This document shows positions 35,745 through 44,826 of a stretch of 64,000 bases of DNA, one piece after another (positions within the stretch are counted from its first letter, which is position 1; each line of letters begins with the position of its first letter). Origin of the DNA: Pseudomonas frederiksbergensis. Lineage in GTDB: Bacteria > Pseudomonadota > Gammaproteobacteria > Pseudomonadales > Pseudomonadaceae. The translations under genes and the position numbers were made by a program. Where the stretch lies: contig NZ_CP018319.1 of the NCBI RefSeq assembly GCF_001952935.1, positions 2,510,501 through 2,574,500 on the forward strand. The letters are read 5' to 3'. The notes below the pieces were generated by a model that was not told where the DNA came from, searched no databases, and saw only the letters and a program-made list of their open reading frames with translations.

Positions 35745-36785
35745 TTAGCTCCTTGAGGTTTGTGAGGTGTTGGCCTGCTCGGCGTAATGCCGGGCCAGTA
35801 TTAAGTCCTTGGCATCTTTTTCGGGCTTGCCCAGCCAGGTATTGAACCCCAGGCGGAAGCGGCCATTGAGCTGCAGCGCCGGTACTTCGGGCTGTTTCAG
35901 AATCAGGTTCAAATCCCAGTCCAGTTCATGGCCCAGGTATTCGGCGACCCAGGCCACCAGCTCATTGAAGGGTTGGCTGCCGGGCAACATGCCCATGTAG
36001 TCATCCAGCTTGAGTGGCCCCAGGCGAATGCGGAATTTGTGCTGGCGATCCCAGACGTAACGGCCCAGGCAAAAATCCACGCCCAATTGATGGGCGCTGA
36101 CGCCCACGCGGCTGCGTTCCGGCAGTTCCAGCCATTGGCCGACGTACTCTTCGATCTCCACCGGCAGGCCGAAGTACTCGCTGAGAATGGCTTTCAAACC
36201 ATCCGGGTAGCGGGTTTGTGCCGACAGATGACCGCTGTAATGCAACTTCGCCGTGTCGGGGATCAGCCCTTGTTTGAGCAGGCTCGGCATGCCCCGGCCG
36301 CTCAGTGCGGCCAGGCGTGCGGACCAGTAGTCATCGTCCGGACGGTCATGGCTGACCGTCGGCCGCGCTTCGGCCCAGGCCCGGTAAAACAGGCTCAGCA
36401 GGCGGTGATGGAACACATCCAGGAAGCGTTTGCTGGTGCTGTCGGCGTTGTTGCGCTGGCGTTCGCGCACATATTCGGTGAGGTGCAGCGGCAACGGACC
36501 GTTGGGGCCGCCGAGGCCGAAAAAAAACTGCTCCAGGCGCGCTGGCGCGCCGTCGACGCCCGGCTGGACCGACGCCAGGGTCGCCGGGGCGAAGGTGCAT
36601 TCGGCCTGCTGCCCAAGGCGCAGCGGATCATCGGCCAGGCGCAACGAATGGCCCAGGCGCGGCAGTTCGGGCGATTCGCACTCGATGCGCCGCAACGCCT
36701 GGAAGAAGTCGTATTCCCAGGGCTCCTGGTGCATCGCGTCCAGGGTACTCACAGGGTCGGACGGCGTCCGGGCTTGGCTTTCCAT
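35745..36785 (-). CDS. tssG: TssG, T6SS baseplate protein
   Basis: TssG (346 residues) forms the baseplate wedge with TssE, TssF and TssK. Family marks are EPWEYDFFQALRRIECESP, QAECTFAPATLASVQ, FFGLGGPNGPLPLHLTEYVRER and the tail RFRLGFNTWLGKPEKD. It overlaps the 3' end of tssF by 37 nt; a later start at MHQEPWEYDFF would remove most of this overlap. It is followed 4 nt later by clpV. Confidence 0.94.
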   Translation of the reverse strand: MESQARTPSDPVSTLDAMHQEPWEYDFFQALRRIECESPELPRLGHSLRLADDPLRLGQQAECTFAPATLASVQPGVDGAPARLEQFFFGLGGPNGPLPLHLTEYVRERQRNNADSTSKRFLDVFHHRLLSLFYRAWAEARPTVSHDRPDDDYWSARLAALSGRGMPSLLKQGLIPDTAKLHYSGHLSAQTRYPDGLKAILSEYFGLPVEIEEYVGQWLELPERSRVGVSAHQLGVDFCLGRYVWDRQHKFRIRLGPLKLDDYMGMLPGSQPFNELVAWVAEYLGHELDWDLNLILKQPEVPALQLNGRFRLGFNTWLGKPEKDAKDLILARHYAEQANTSQTSRS

Positions 36786-38608
36786 CGCATGATCTCGCCG
36801 CGTTCGGTGGTACGGATCACCGTCTCGGTAAAACTGTTGATCGACACGTAGCGTGCCAGGAAGCGCTCGAACACTGCACCGAGCAAAAAGACGCCAGTGC
36901 CGCGAAACGCGTTTTCATCGAATTCCAGGGTGATCTCCAGGCCACGACCAAACACGATCGGGCCAGGCATTGGCAGCCGTCGGGTGCAGGCCTTGCTGCT
37001 GACTTCGCGCAGGCCTTCGATCTGCAATTGCAACGCCGCGTCGTTGCTGTCGCCGTACAGGCGCAGCAGCTCGCGCAGGGCGGCGGCGCCCTGGCCTTGT
37101 TCGCTGAGGGACAGGTAATTCAGCGACAGCTGGCTGATCAATCGCCACGCCTTGGCGTCATGGGCATGGCTGGCGCGTGGGCGGCTCGGGCCTGCCACGC
37201 AACGCACCGCCGCGACAGGTGCGCTGTCGGCCAGGGTGAAGTCGGTCTTGCTGTTGCCCACACTCATGAACAGCGGCAGGTCGCGGTTGGTGCACAACGC
37301 GGTGACGCCCAATTGGCGCAAGTCGTGGCGATAAGGCGCCTGCTGGCTGTCCACCAGGCTGACGAAGGTTTCGCTGCCGATGTACGTCGAGCGCGGGCCG
37401 TTGCGCCGCTGGCCGCTGGACAGCACGCGGGGTTCGCGCCGCACCGTGTACCAGGCCTGGTCGCGGCCGTAGCGAGATGGATCGCGTACCGCATAGAACG
37501 GCAGAAAAGGCTGCTCCGACCCGGTGCCGTGGCCGGTGAGGGTGGTCAGGGAATGAATCTCGAAATCCATTGGCCGGGTGCGGTCGGCGATCACATGGTG
37601 TTCATTGACCCGATCCGAAAGATGGATGCGATCCAGGCGCTTGGGAAACAGGTTGATGGCCGGGGTGCAGAACGGCAGGAACTGCGCGGCTCCGACGCTG
37701 CCTTCCAGGCTTGGATCGTGACGGTCGAACAGCACGATCAATTCCAGTTCCTGGCCATCGCAGCGTTTGACCGCCCGGCTCAACTGGGTGAAGTCGACAA
37801 ACAGAAAGCGCTGGGGCAGGGCGAAGTATTCCTGCAACAGGCGATAGCCCTGGAAGGCTCGCGAGACCACTGGCAGCGCGGCGTCGGTATCGTCGAATCC
37901 CTGGGAGCGCAGTGCGTCCTGCGGCAGGCGTTCCACCCAGTCGGCGCCGGGCTGGCGGACGAACACGGCACAGGCATTGCCCAGCAACTGTTCATAGAGA
38001 CGGAAGGGCTGCTCGTCTGCGCCACTGAGGTACAGCGGCAGGTTGTCCAGGGCCAGACTGTTGAACGGCAGTTCGGCGCCGGTGCGCAGGGTCAGGCGCA
38101 GACCGGCCTTGGCCTTGGGTTCACTGGCGACCAAGCGCCCGAGCACGGCGGACGGGTTGCCGAAGTACTCGGCCTGGCTGACCTGCAACGGCCACAACGT
38201 CACCGCATGGGCGGTGCGGTACTCGCAGCAGGTTTGGCTTTCGCGGCCCAGGGCGGTGCGCAGGACTGTGTCCCGGGGCAGCGGGAAGCCGCTGCTCAGC
38301 GAGCCTTCATCGGGGTCGGCCTGCAATTGCACCACGGTCATCGACGGGGTCGGCGCCAGGTAATGGGGGTAAGCGATTTCCAGCAGGTTGTGGGTGAAGG
38401 TTGGGTATTCAGCGTCGAGCTTGAGCTGTACCCGCGCCGTCAGGTAGGCGAACCCTTCCAGCAAGCGCTCGACGTACGGGTCGGCGCAGTCCATGCCGGA
38501 CAACGTCAGCCGACTGGCGATCTTCGGGTATTCCTGAGCGAACTCCGCCGCGCTTTCGCGCACGTGGTGCAATTCCTGGTTGTACAGCTCCAGCAGGCGC
38601 GGGTTCAT
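36749..38608 (-). CDS. tssF: TssF, T6SS baseplate protein
   Basis: TssF (619 residues) is the largest baseplate wedge component. It starts [30 protein letters not shown], the family N-terminus, and includes [27 protein letters not shown] and [22 protein letters not shown]. The end [16 protein letters not shown] is typical. It overlaps tssE upstream by 4 nt and tssG downstream by 37 nt, indicating tight coupling. Confidence 0.95.
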   Translation of the reverse strand: MNPRLLELYNQELHHVRESAAEFAQEYPKIASRLTLSGMDCADPYVERLLEGFAYLTARVQLKLDAEYPTFTHNLLEIAYPHYLAPTPSMTVVQLQADPDEGSLSSGFPLPRDTVLRTALGRESQTCCEYRTAHAVTLWPLQVSQAEYFGNPSAVLGRLVASEPKAKAGLRLTLRTGAELPFNSLALDNLPLYLSGADEQPFRLYEQLLGNACAVFVRQPGADWVERLPQDALRSQGFDDTDAALPVVSRAFQGYRLLQEYFALPQRFLFVDFTQLSRAVKRCDGQELELIVLFDRHDPSLEGSVGAAQFLPFCTPAINLFPKRLDRIHLSDRVNEHHVIADRTRPMDFEIHSLTTLTGHGTGSEQPFLPFYAVRDPSRYGRDQAWYTVRREPRVLSSGQRRNGPRSTYIGSETFVSLVDSQQAPYRHDLRQLGVTALCTNRDLPLFMSVGNSKTDFTLADSAPVAAVRCVAGPSRPRASHAHDAKAWRLISQLSLNYLSLSEQGQGAAALRELLRLYGDSNDAALQLQIEGLREVSSKACTRRLPMPGPIVFGRGLEITLEFDENAFRGTGVFLLGAVFERFLARYVSINSFTETVIRTTERGEIMRWKAKPGRRPTL

Positions 38609-39117
38609 GAGCGTCTCCGCTGATCGGCGTTGATCACGCGCACATGGCCGGATTCCAGGTCCAGGTCAGTCTGCAGCATCAGGCGCAGCGGCACTGGCTG
38701 CGCCCAGAGATCGCCTTCGATCTCGAAACTCAGGGCGTTGTGGTTCATCTCGGCGGATGTCCGGGCCCGCACGCGCAAGGTGTTACGCAGGATCCGCGGC
38801 TCGAACGTGGCGATGGCCTGGTGGATCAACGCTTCAAGCGCCGCGATATCGACATTCGACGCGCTGTTGCCGGCCAGGGCTGGCAGCCCGAAGTTGATCA
38901 CCGACGTGCCGGCCGGGGTGTGCAACGTCGCATCAGCGCCGAGCAATGAAGTGGTGTTGAGCAGCCACGCCAGGTCCCGCAGCACCGAGGCTTTCAGTTG
39001 GGTCAGGGAGAGCACGCGCTTGTCGGCGCTTTCCTTGAGGTTGCTCGGGTCGTCATCGGTCAACCGGTCCAGCAGGGACGGTTGCAGGCGATCGCGGGTG
39101 GCGATTTCGGTTACCAC
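38605..39117 (-). CDS. tssE: TssE, T6SS gp25-like baseplate protein
   Basis: TssE (170 residues) is the gp25-like protein that starts sheath assembly on the baseplate. [14 protein letters not shown] is the N-terminal family motif, [15 protein letters not shown] is the conserved region after it, and [12 protein letters not shown] and [13 protein letters not shown] follow. It overlaps the stop of the upstream exported-protein gene by 7 nt and the tssF start by 4 nt. Confidence 0.93.
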   Translation of the reverse strand: MVTEIATRDRLQPSLLDRLTDDDPSNLKESADKRVLSLTQLKASVLRDLAWLLNTTSLLGADATLHTPAGTSVINFGLPALAGNSASNVDIAALEALIHQAIATFEPRILRNTLRVRARTSAEMNHNALSFEIEGDLWAQPVPLRLMLQTDLDLESGHVRVINADQRRRS

Positions 39118-39551
39118 GAGAAATGCGCCACGAAACTTTTCTGGTCCATGACGCCGGTCATGCAGCCAGCACTATGAGCGACTTTCGACACTTCCATGGG
39201 CTGGTCTTTGATTTGGCGGATGGCCTGATACCGAGCGTCACAATCATGGCTCGGAGCGGGTTCGGGTGTGGAGTGTTCCACGATAATGATTTGGGCGTTG
39301 TTGAAGATTTCGACCCGTGGCTGACCTTTTCGGTCGACACTCAGAAAACAAGGCCACGGCATGTCTAGTTTCAAGAGGCTTTGGTCCTGTTTGCGCAAGG
39401 CGCATTGCTGATCGTGGTTTTCCAGGGTCAGTGTTTGTCCGGCAAAAATGATTTGATTGCTGGGTGCCGCGAGTTGCTTTTGTTCGGCCCAGGCATTAGC
39501 GCTCAACAGGAGGCCGCTAGAGAGCAGAATCAACAGGGTTCGCTTAGTCAT
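39111..39551 (-). CDS. Exported protein, candidate immunity to the Tae4-like amidase (copy 2)
   Basis: This 146-residue precursor has a signal peptide ([22 protein letters not shown]). The mature part is closely related to the next gene upstream: [20 protein letters not shown] and [24 protein letters not shown]. It has four cysteines, which could form disulfides in the periplasm. Two such genes directly follow the amidase, which fits periplasmic immunity proteins. Similarity to Tai4 was not recognised, so the role is inferred from location. The start at 39551 is chosen because the signal peptide begins there. Confidence 0.7.
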   Translation of the reverse strand: MTKRTLLILLSSGLLLSANAWAEQKQLAAPSNQIIFAGQTLTLENHDQQCALRKQDQSLLKLDMPWPCFLSVDRKGQPRVEIFNNAQIIIVEHSTPEPAPSHDCDARYQAIRQIKDQPMEVSKVAHSAGCMTGVMDQKSFVAHFSW

Positions 39552-39618
39552 TTCAAGCCTCAAAGCCAACCTGTCATGAGTGATACGCAAAGTCGTGGGC
39601 GATTGCATGTGAAGTCGC

Positions 39619-40059
39619 TTACCAAGTGAAAAGCGCTGTGTAGTCTTTCTGATCGCCTGCACCGCGCAAGCAACTGGCACTGGGTGCGACGATCGAAGGT
39701 TCGAGCTGGCCGTTGATTTGACGAATGGCGCGGTACTCGGACCGGCATTCACGACTGTTCGCTGGGTCAACGTTCACATGCAGCACGATCACGATCGGTA
39801 CGTTGTTGAAGGATTCGACGTGAGGTTTGCCCTGTCGGTCGACAGCAAATTGGCAAGGCCATGGCATTTCGAGGGGCAGCACGCTCTGATCCGGTTTACG
39901 CAACACGCATTGCTTCTGATCGTTCTCCAGCATCAATCGTTGTCCGCCCAAGGTGACGACTTGATCCTCGGAAGCTGGAGTAGTTTCCTGGCCGGCACAC
40001 GCCCACAGGCTCGGCAACACGCAGCACAAGGCCGCCAGGTTTCGGCTGGATTTGATCAT
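39619..40059 (-). CDS. Lipoprotein-type exported protein, candidate immunity to the Tae4-like amidase (copy 1)
   Basis: This 146-residue precursor is a paralog of the gene at 39111: QRLMLENDQKQCVLRKPDQS and LEMPWPCQFAVDRQGKPHVESFNN. The N-terminus MIKSSRNLAALCCVLPSLWACAG contains a possible lipobox before Cys21, so this copy may be membrane-anchored while copy 2 is soluble. It overlaps the amidase stop (ATGA, 40056-40059), the coupling expected of an effector-immunity pair. A direct test is lacking. Confidence 0.75.
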   Translation of the reverse strand: MIKSSRNLAALCCVLPSLWACAGQETTPASEDQVVTLGGQRLMLENDQKQCVLRKPDQSVLPLEMPWPCQFAVDRQGKPHVESFNNVPIVIVLHVNVDPANSRECRSEYRAIRQINGQLEPSIVAPSASCLRGAGDQKDYTALFTW

Positions 40060-40514
40060 GTCAGCTCCCAGAACCAGATGGCTCTGGATTGGTAGGTAAG
40101 GTCGCTGTAACGGCCGATGGTAAAACCGCGATTCCAAAGGTCGATATGGTCGCCCGTGCGATTTTCTGCAGCTTCCCCAGGCTGCCGGAAACAGTCCTTG
40201 AAGAAGATGAGCCCGGTCTTGTCTTTCAACTTGCGGCGTTCTTCGGCACTTCCACCGAGAATCAGTGGCCGCCCCAGATGGTGCTTCCATAACCAGTTCG
40301 CCAGCGACTCGGCTCCCCTGGCATGTTCATGCGCACATTTGGGTTCGGTATAGGTAGATTTATTGACCTTGATGGTCAGCTCCGCATTGAGCGTCATGCT
40401 CATACGGATAGCGCACTGGTTTGCCCACGGACCGTCGCAAGGCTTTGCGTCAGGATGAGTAACCAGCAGATCGGAATACGCTTTCCACAAATTAATAAAC
40501 GAAGGCTTGGCCAT
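40056..40514 (-). CDS. tae4: Tae4-like T6SS amidase effector
   Basis: This 152-residue protein resembles Tae4 peptidoglycan amidases, which cleave peptide cross-links in target cells. The start MAKPSFINLWKAY, the putative nucleophile Cys34 in NQCAIRMSMTL, the helix HARGAESLANWLWK and His123-Asp125 in GDHIDLWN match that family's NlpC/P60-like active site. There is no signal peptide, as expected for delivery by the T6SS. It follows hcp after a hairpin; Tae effectors often bind inside the Hcp ring, and hcp is immediately upstream. Confidence 0.88.
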   Translation of the reverse strand: MAKPSFINLWKAYSDLLVTHPDAKPCDGPWANQCAIRMSMTLNAELTIKVNKSTYTEPKCAHEHARGAESLANWLWKHHLGRPLILGGSAEERRKLKDKTGLIFFKDCFRQPGEAAENRTGDHIDLWNRGFTIGRYSDLTYQSRAIWFWELT

Positions 40515-40555
40515 GACTCAGACACCGCAGGGAAAGGATTGGATTCGAGCAAGCA

Positions 40556-40590
40556 CCAAAACACCCCCGGCGCATAACGCCGGGGGCCTC
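40556..40590 (-). terminator. Hairpin between hcp and tae4, possible partial terminator
   Basis: On the minus strand GGCCCCCGGCG-TTATG-CGCCGGGGGTG is followed by TTTTGG. The stem is strong but the T-run is only four bases, so partial termination after hcp is plausible. This would let hcp be made in excess over the downstream genes. Confidence 0.6.
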
Positions 40591-40595
40591 TTCGA

Positions 40596-41084
40596 TTACA
40601 CCTTGACGTTCTGGCGGATGTTCCAGCCGAACTTGACCGGCCCGCCGTCCTTGGTGCCGTCGGCTTTTTGTGGCTGATAGTCCACCAGCACCTTGGCGAA
40701 GTTCAGGGTGACGTTTTCGGTCAGGCGATCATCGCTGCCCGAGCCGCCGGTGCTCAGGGAAGTGATCAGCACTTCTTCCAGGTTGATGATCATGTACTCG
40801 ACCTGGCTTTCACCGCCGGCCTTGCGCACGGTCAGCTTGACCTTGTCGATGTGCTTGCCGCTGGCGCAGTGCATCATCAGGTTCGGCGTGGCCTTGTCGA
40901 CGTATTTGGTCAGCGACAGGTCCTGGATATTCACCTTGCCGGCACCGCCGCCGCTGCCCACGTGCATGTTGCCGGACTGAGCCATGCCCCAGCTCCAGTT
41001 CAAGACGTCGATTTCGTCCTTGTGGGCCTTGTCCATGGACTCGCCCTTGATGTCGCCGATCTTGATGAAAATATCAACAGCCAT
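40596..41084 (-). CDS. hcp: Hcp, T6SS inner-tube protein
   Basis: Hcp (162 residues) forms the hexameric tube of the needle and carries small effectors. It starts MAVDIFIKIGDIKGESMD and contains IDVLNWSWGMAQSGNMHVGSG and TKYVDKATPNLMMHCASGKHID; it ends FGWNIRQNVKV. This is the Hcp1 type of HSI-I clusters. The start at 41084 is set by that N-terminus and by AGGGAGAAAAC. A 6-bp hairpin TGTGGT-AGAG-ACCACA lies just upstream. Confidence 0.97.
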   Translation of the reverse strand: MAVDIFIKIGDIKGESMDKAHKDEIDVLNWSWGMAQSGNMHVGSGGGAGKVNIQDLSLTKYVDKATPNLMMHCASGKHIDKVKLTVRKAGGESQVEYMIINLEEVLITSLSTGGSGSDDRLTENVTLNFAKVLVDYQPQKADGTKDGGPVKFGWNIRQNVKV

Positions 41085-41171
41085 GTTTTCTCCCTGTGTG
41101 GTCTCTACCACATTGTTTGGTTGACGCCGACCTTGCGAAATCTCTTTGAATGTCAGGCAAGACACAGAACC

Positions 41172-41261
41172 TGTGGGAGCGGGCTTGCTCGCGAAAGCGT
41201 CGGATCAGTCGACATCAATGTTGAATGATCCGACGCTTTCGCGAGCAAGCCCGCTCCCACA
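41172..41261. repeat. REP doublet between tssC and hcp
   Basis: The arms are 36 nt and perfectly complementary (41172-41207 and 41226-41261), the longest in the window, and include GCGTCGGATCA beyond the usual REP arm. The element lies in the tssBC-hcp transcript. Confidence 0.92.
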
Positions 41262-41289
41262 TTTTTACCGCGTACCGTTCAGCAGGTTT

Positions 41290-42789
41290 TTACGCGCCTT
41301 TGGCCGAAGGCAGCTTGGATACCAGGCGCAGCGACACGGTCAGGCCTTCGAGCTGATAGTGCGGGCGCAGGTAGAACCTGGAGTTGTAGTACCCCGGGTT
41401 GCCTTCCACGTCCTCGACGATCACTTCGGCCGCAGCCAATGGGTGCTGGGCCTTGGTGGTTTCGGTGGAGTGCGCCGGATCACCGTCGACGTAGTTGAGG
41501 ATCCAGTCCTGCAACCAGCGCTGCATTTCGTCCTTCTCTTTGAAGGAGCCGATCTTGTCGCGCACGATGCACTTCAAGTAATGGGCGAAACGGCAGGTGG
41601 CGAACAGGTACGGCAGGCGCGCAGCCAGGTTGGCGTTGGCGGTGGCGTCCGGGTCGTCGTACTCGGCCGGTTTCTGCAACGACTGGGCGCCAATGAACGC
41701 GGCGAAGTCGGTGTTTTTCTTGTGCAGCAGCGGCATGAAACCGTTCTTCGCCAGCTCCGCTTCACGGCGGTCCGAAATGGCGATTTCGGTCGGGCATTTC
41801 ATGTCCACGCCACCATCGTCAGTCGGGAAGGTGTGCGCCGGCAGGTTTTCCACTTCACCGCCAGACTCCACGCCACGAATGCGCGAGCACCAGCCGAAGT
41901 GTTTGAACGAGCGGTTGATGTTCACCGCCATCGCGTAAGCGGCGTTGGCCCAGGTGTACTTGGAGCTGTCGGCGCCGTCGGTGCTTTCTTCGAAGGCGAA
42001 GGCCTCCACCGGATCGGTCTTGGCGCCATACGGCAGACGCGCGAGGAAGCGCGGCATGGTCAGGCCGATGTAGCGCGAGTCTTCCGATTCGCGCAGCGAG
42101 CGCCAGCCGGCGTATTCCGGAGTGGTGAAGATTTTGGTCAGATCGCGCGGGTTCGACAGTTCCTGCCATGAGCCCATGCCCATCACGGTCGGCGAGGCGG
42201 CGGCGATGAATGGGGCGTGCATGGCGGCGCAGACTTTCGACAGTTCGCCCAACAGTTCCACGTCTGGAGGCGACTGGTCGAAGTAGTAATCGCCCACCAG
42301 GCAACCGTAAGGTTCGCCGCCGAACTGGCCGTATTCTTCCTCGTACATCTTCTTGAAGATCGGGCTCTGGTCCCACGCGGTGCCCTTGAATTTCTTCAGG
42401 GTCTTGTGCAGATCATTCTTGGAGATGTTGAGCACGCGGATCTTCAGTTGCTCGTCGCTCTCGGTGTTGTTGACCAGGTAATGCAGGCCACGCCAGGCGC
42501 TTTCCAGTTGCTGGAAATCCGGGTGGTGAATGACCTGATTGACCTGAGCGGTGAGCTTGGCGTCGATGGCGGCGATGATCGACTCGATCGACTTGATCGC
42601 GTCGTTGGACACCAGGTCGGTCTGCGCCAGGGCCTGTTCGGCCAGGGTGCGCACGGCGGTCTCGACGGCTTCGCGGGCACGGTCGGTCTTGGGTTTGAAT
42701 TCTTGCAGCAGCAGGGAGGCGAACTCGCTGGCTTCTTCGGTGGTGCTCAGTGTCTGAGCGTCTGCACGTACTGAATCGGTCATGATCAT
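41290..42789 (-). CDS. tssC: TssC, T6SS large sheath protein
   Basis: TssC (499 residues) and TssB form the contractile sheath. Family marks are KSIESIIAAIDAKLTAQVNQVIHHPDFQQLE, WRGLHYLVNNTESDEQLKIRVLN, EYGQFGGEPYGCLVGDYYF and the C-terminal RFYLRPHYQLEGLTVSLRLVSKLP. Two starts, ATG 42789 and ATG 42783, are both close to AGGACGA; the second gives MTDSVRAD. It is 9 nt after tssB. Confidence 0.96.
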   Translation of the reverse strand: MIMTDSVRADAQTLSTTEEASEFASLLLQEFKPKTDRAREAVETAVRTLAEQALAQTDLVSNDAIKSIESIIAAIDAKLTAQVNQVIHHPDFQQLESAWRGLHYLVNNTESDEQLKIRVLNISKNDLHKTLKKFKGTAWDQSPIFKKMYEEEYGQFGGEPYGCLVGDYYFDQSPPDVELLGELSKVCAAMHAPFIAAASPTVMGMGSWQELSNPRDLTKIFTTPEYAGWRSLRESEDSRYIGLTMPRFLARLPYGAKTDPVEAFAFEESTDGADSSKYTWANAAYAMAVNINRSFKHFGWCSRIRGVESGGEVENLPAHTFPTDDGGVDMKCPTEIAISDRREAELAKNGFMPLLHKKNTDFAAFIGAQSLQKPAEYDDPDATANANLAARLPYLFATCRFAHYLKCIVRDKIGSFKEKDEMQRWLQDWILNYVDGDPAHSTETTKAQHPLAAAEVIVEDVEGNPGYYNSRFYLRPHYQLEGLTVSLRLVSKLPSAKGA

Positions 42790-42798
42790 TCGTCCTGA

Positions 42799-43308
42799 TT
42801 AAGCCTGAGGCTCGGCTGGCTTCGGCGCACTGGCAAGTGCCTGGAGCAGCGCCGGATCCTTGATGGCCTTCATGATGATTTCTTCGGCGCCAGTCTTGCC
42901 GTCCATGTAGGTCAGCAGGTTGGCCAGTTGGGTGCGCGCTTCGAGCAACTTGTTCAGCGAGTCGACCTTGCGCGCCACGGCGGCGGGGCTGAAGTCGTCC
43001 ATGCTTTCAAAGGTGATGTCCAGGCTCAGGTTGCCTTCGCCGGTCAGCTCGTTGGGCACGTGGAACGCGACGCGTGGCTGCATGGCCTTGAGGCGCGAGT
43101 CGAAGTTGTCGACATCCACTTCGAGGAACTTGCGATCGGCCACGGGTGCCAGAGGCTCGGCGGGCTTGCCGGCGAGGTCCGCCATGACGCCCATGACGAA
43201 GGGCAACTGGACCTTTTTCTCGGCGCCGTAAAGCTCGACGTCGTACTCGATCTGCACTCGAGGCGCACGGTTGCGCGCGATGAATTTCTGAGAACTTTGC
43301 TTCGCCAC
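42799..43308 (-). CDS. tssB: TssB, T6SS small sheath protein
   Basis: TssB (169 residues) pairs with TssC. It contains the family start SSQKFIARNRAPRVQIEYDVELYGAEKKVQLPFVMGVMADL and the block FLEVDVDNFDSRLKAMQPRVAFHV, followed by ANLLTYMDGKTGAEE. The length is normal. In HSI-I clusters ClpV recognition involves TssC and, in some, TagJ-TssB contacts; no tagJ is found here. Confidence 0.96.
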   Translation of the reverse strand: MAKQSSQKFIARNRAPRVQIEYDVELYGAEKKVQLPFVMGVMADLAGKPAEPLAPVADRKFLEVDVDNFDSRLKAMQPRVAFHVPNELTGEGNLSLDITFESMDDFSPAAVARKVDSLNKLLEARTQLANLLTYMDGKTGAEEIIMKAIKDPALLQALASAPKPAEPQA

Positions 43309-43388
43309 GTTGCTGCTCCTGGTCGCTCAAGCGACGGTGTTGGCGTCACCGGTGATACCGGTGACGTGACTGCGTGATCCGTTCGCTT

Positions 43389-44423
43389 TTATTCGCTGTC
43401 TGGTCCGCGCAGATTTTCAAATTGGCTCATGCCGTCGGGAATCAGATTGCGCACGATGGCCGCAAAGTCGGCGTGCACCAGATTCTTCGCCCGGTTCAAC
43501 AGCACCGGCAGCGGGCTGGAGGGCTCATGACGGGTGTAGTACGCAAGAATCCGGTCCAGGCTGCGCAGCACGTCGTCGCGGTTGTTGATCTCGCCAGTGC
43601 CGGTACTGCGCGGAGCACTCGGTGCGCTCGGTGTGGTGGCGTATTCAACCGGCGCGGCGCTGTCGTCGCCGAGGGTATCGGGCAGGGGGCTGTCACCGCT
43701 CTGTGGGGCGAACTGGCCGAGGATCTGCAAAGCCATTTTGAGCGGTTGCTTCAACGGGCCAAGGTCAACGCCTTGGGCGGAACCAACTTGTTCGCTGACG
43801 TGCTGTTCGATGGCCTCGGCAGCACCGCGGGCCTCGTGCAGGGCGGCGCGGGTGATTTCCAGCTGTTCGGGATCGCTGTCGAGGAACGCTCCGGCGAGTT
43901 GCTCGGCACCGAGGTTTTCGTCAGGGAAGCTTTGCAGCCCGCTGGCGTTGGCGGCGGCGCGCAGGCTGACAGGGCCAAAGGCACGCGAGCGGGCCAGGAT
44001 GCTTTCGCGCAGCAGGCGAATGGTGACATCGGAGGTCAGGCCGGCGAGGGCATTGATGCGCACGGTGGGGTCGTTGTTGTCTTCGGCATCCAGGCGCGGA
44101 TGCAGGTCGGCCCAGTATTGCTTGAGCAATTCACTGATCAGTGTCAGGACGCGGGCCAGGCCGCTGACGCCTTCGAGGGCAAGGGAACTTTGCAAAAGGA
44201 AATGGGTGATGCGCAGGTCTTTGCTGCGTTGCAACAACGCCAGGCTTTGCTGCTGGATGCTGCGCCATTCTGGGGGTTCGGCAGGCAATATCGAGTCGCC
44301 CATGCTGCGCTCGGGCTTGCCTAGGGAATCGCGTTCCAGGTGCAAAAAATCCGCGTCATATTCCAGATCTTCGCCACAAGGCGAAGTCGCGGACACGGCG
44401 GCGAGCAGCAAAGGCACTTCCAC
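43389..44423 (-). CDS. tssA: TssA, T6SS assembly protein
   Basis: TssA (344 residues from GTG at 44423) caps and primes the growing sheath. The start VEVPLLLAAVSATSPCGEDLEYDADF holds the ImpA-type N-terminal motif (PCG.DLEYD), and RSIQQQSLALLQRSKDLRITHFL follows. The C-terminal part includes NNRDDVLRSLDRILAYYTRHEPSSPLPVLLNRAK. GTG is chosen because GGAG lies 9 nt upstream and the ImpA motif begins there; longer starts add nothing recognisable. It is the first gene of the leftward T6SS operon. Confidence 0.92.
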   Translation of the reverse strand: MEVPLLLAAVSATSPCGEDLEYDADFLHLERDSLGKPERSMGDSILPAEPPEWRSIQQQSLALLQRSKDLRITHFLLQSSLALEGVSGLARVLTLISELLKQYWADLHPRLDAEDNNDPTVRINALAGLTSDVTIRLLRESILARSRAFGPVSLRAAANASGLQSFPDENLGAEQLAGAFLDSDPEQLEITRAALHEARGAAEAIEQHVSEQVGSAQGVDLGPLKQPLKMALQILGQFAPQSGDSPLPDTLGDDSAAPVEYATTPSAPSAPRSTGTGEINNRDDVLRSLDRILAYYTRHEPSSPLPVLLNRAKNLVHADFAAIVRNLIPDGMSQFENLRGPDSE

Positions 44424-44826
44424 TGAATTTGATCTCCATATCGCCCGCTCGGGAGTCGGGCAGTTCCATGTTAGTTCCAAGTGGAGCTTCACATGTTTCC
44501 TTGAATGTAATGGCCCTTTAGATGCTCAATGATCTTAAAGTGCCATCATTCTTATTCAAGAAGTTGTGCATTTTTGGTGTAGTACTTATGGCTTGTCAAG
44601 GTAAGCTATTTCCCCTGTGTGACAGATGTGAGGTGCTTAACAACCCGTGCGACCAGTGGGTCAAGGCAGGCACTGGTGCAGGTTTTTTGTCACGTAAGCC
44701 GGGTAAGATCAGCAATCATGCTGGTAAAAAGGCTGTTTTCAAGGTTTTTGCAAGGGTTGTCGGCGAGTCGCTCGGGCGTTAAGTCCCTCACTCGCCCGCG
44801 CGCAAAGTGTTCAGCAAGGAGGCAAG
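44424..44826. promoter_or_regulatory. Divergent T6SS promoter region (tssA / fha)
   Basis: These 403 bases separate the two arms of the T6SS cluster and must hold both operon promoters. The stretch is AT-richer than the genes on either side. A CAAGGAGG sequence (44815-44822) overlaps the fha ribosome-binding site and resembles RsmA/CsrA sites (CANGGANG). A short open frame (44522-44782) lies here but has no recognisable protein. No clear sigma-54 box (GG-N10-GC) was found. Confidence 0.55.

Noticed and set aside
33005..35845. Long plus-strand open frame antisense to clpV
   Set aside because: ClpV on the other strand has both Walker motifs and full length; the antisense product has no family features.
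44522..44782. Small 86-codon plus-strand frame between tssA and fha
   Set aside because: No ribosome-binding site, no recognisable domain, and it lies in the expected divergent promoter region. Kept as possible only.
44424..44826. Sigma-54 promoter for the T6SS
   Set aside because: No GG-N10-GC arrangement near TGGCAC-N5-TTGC was found on either strand.
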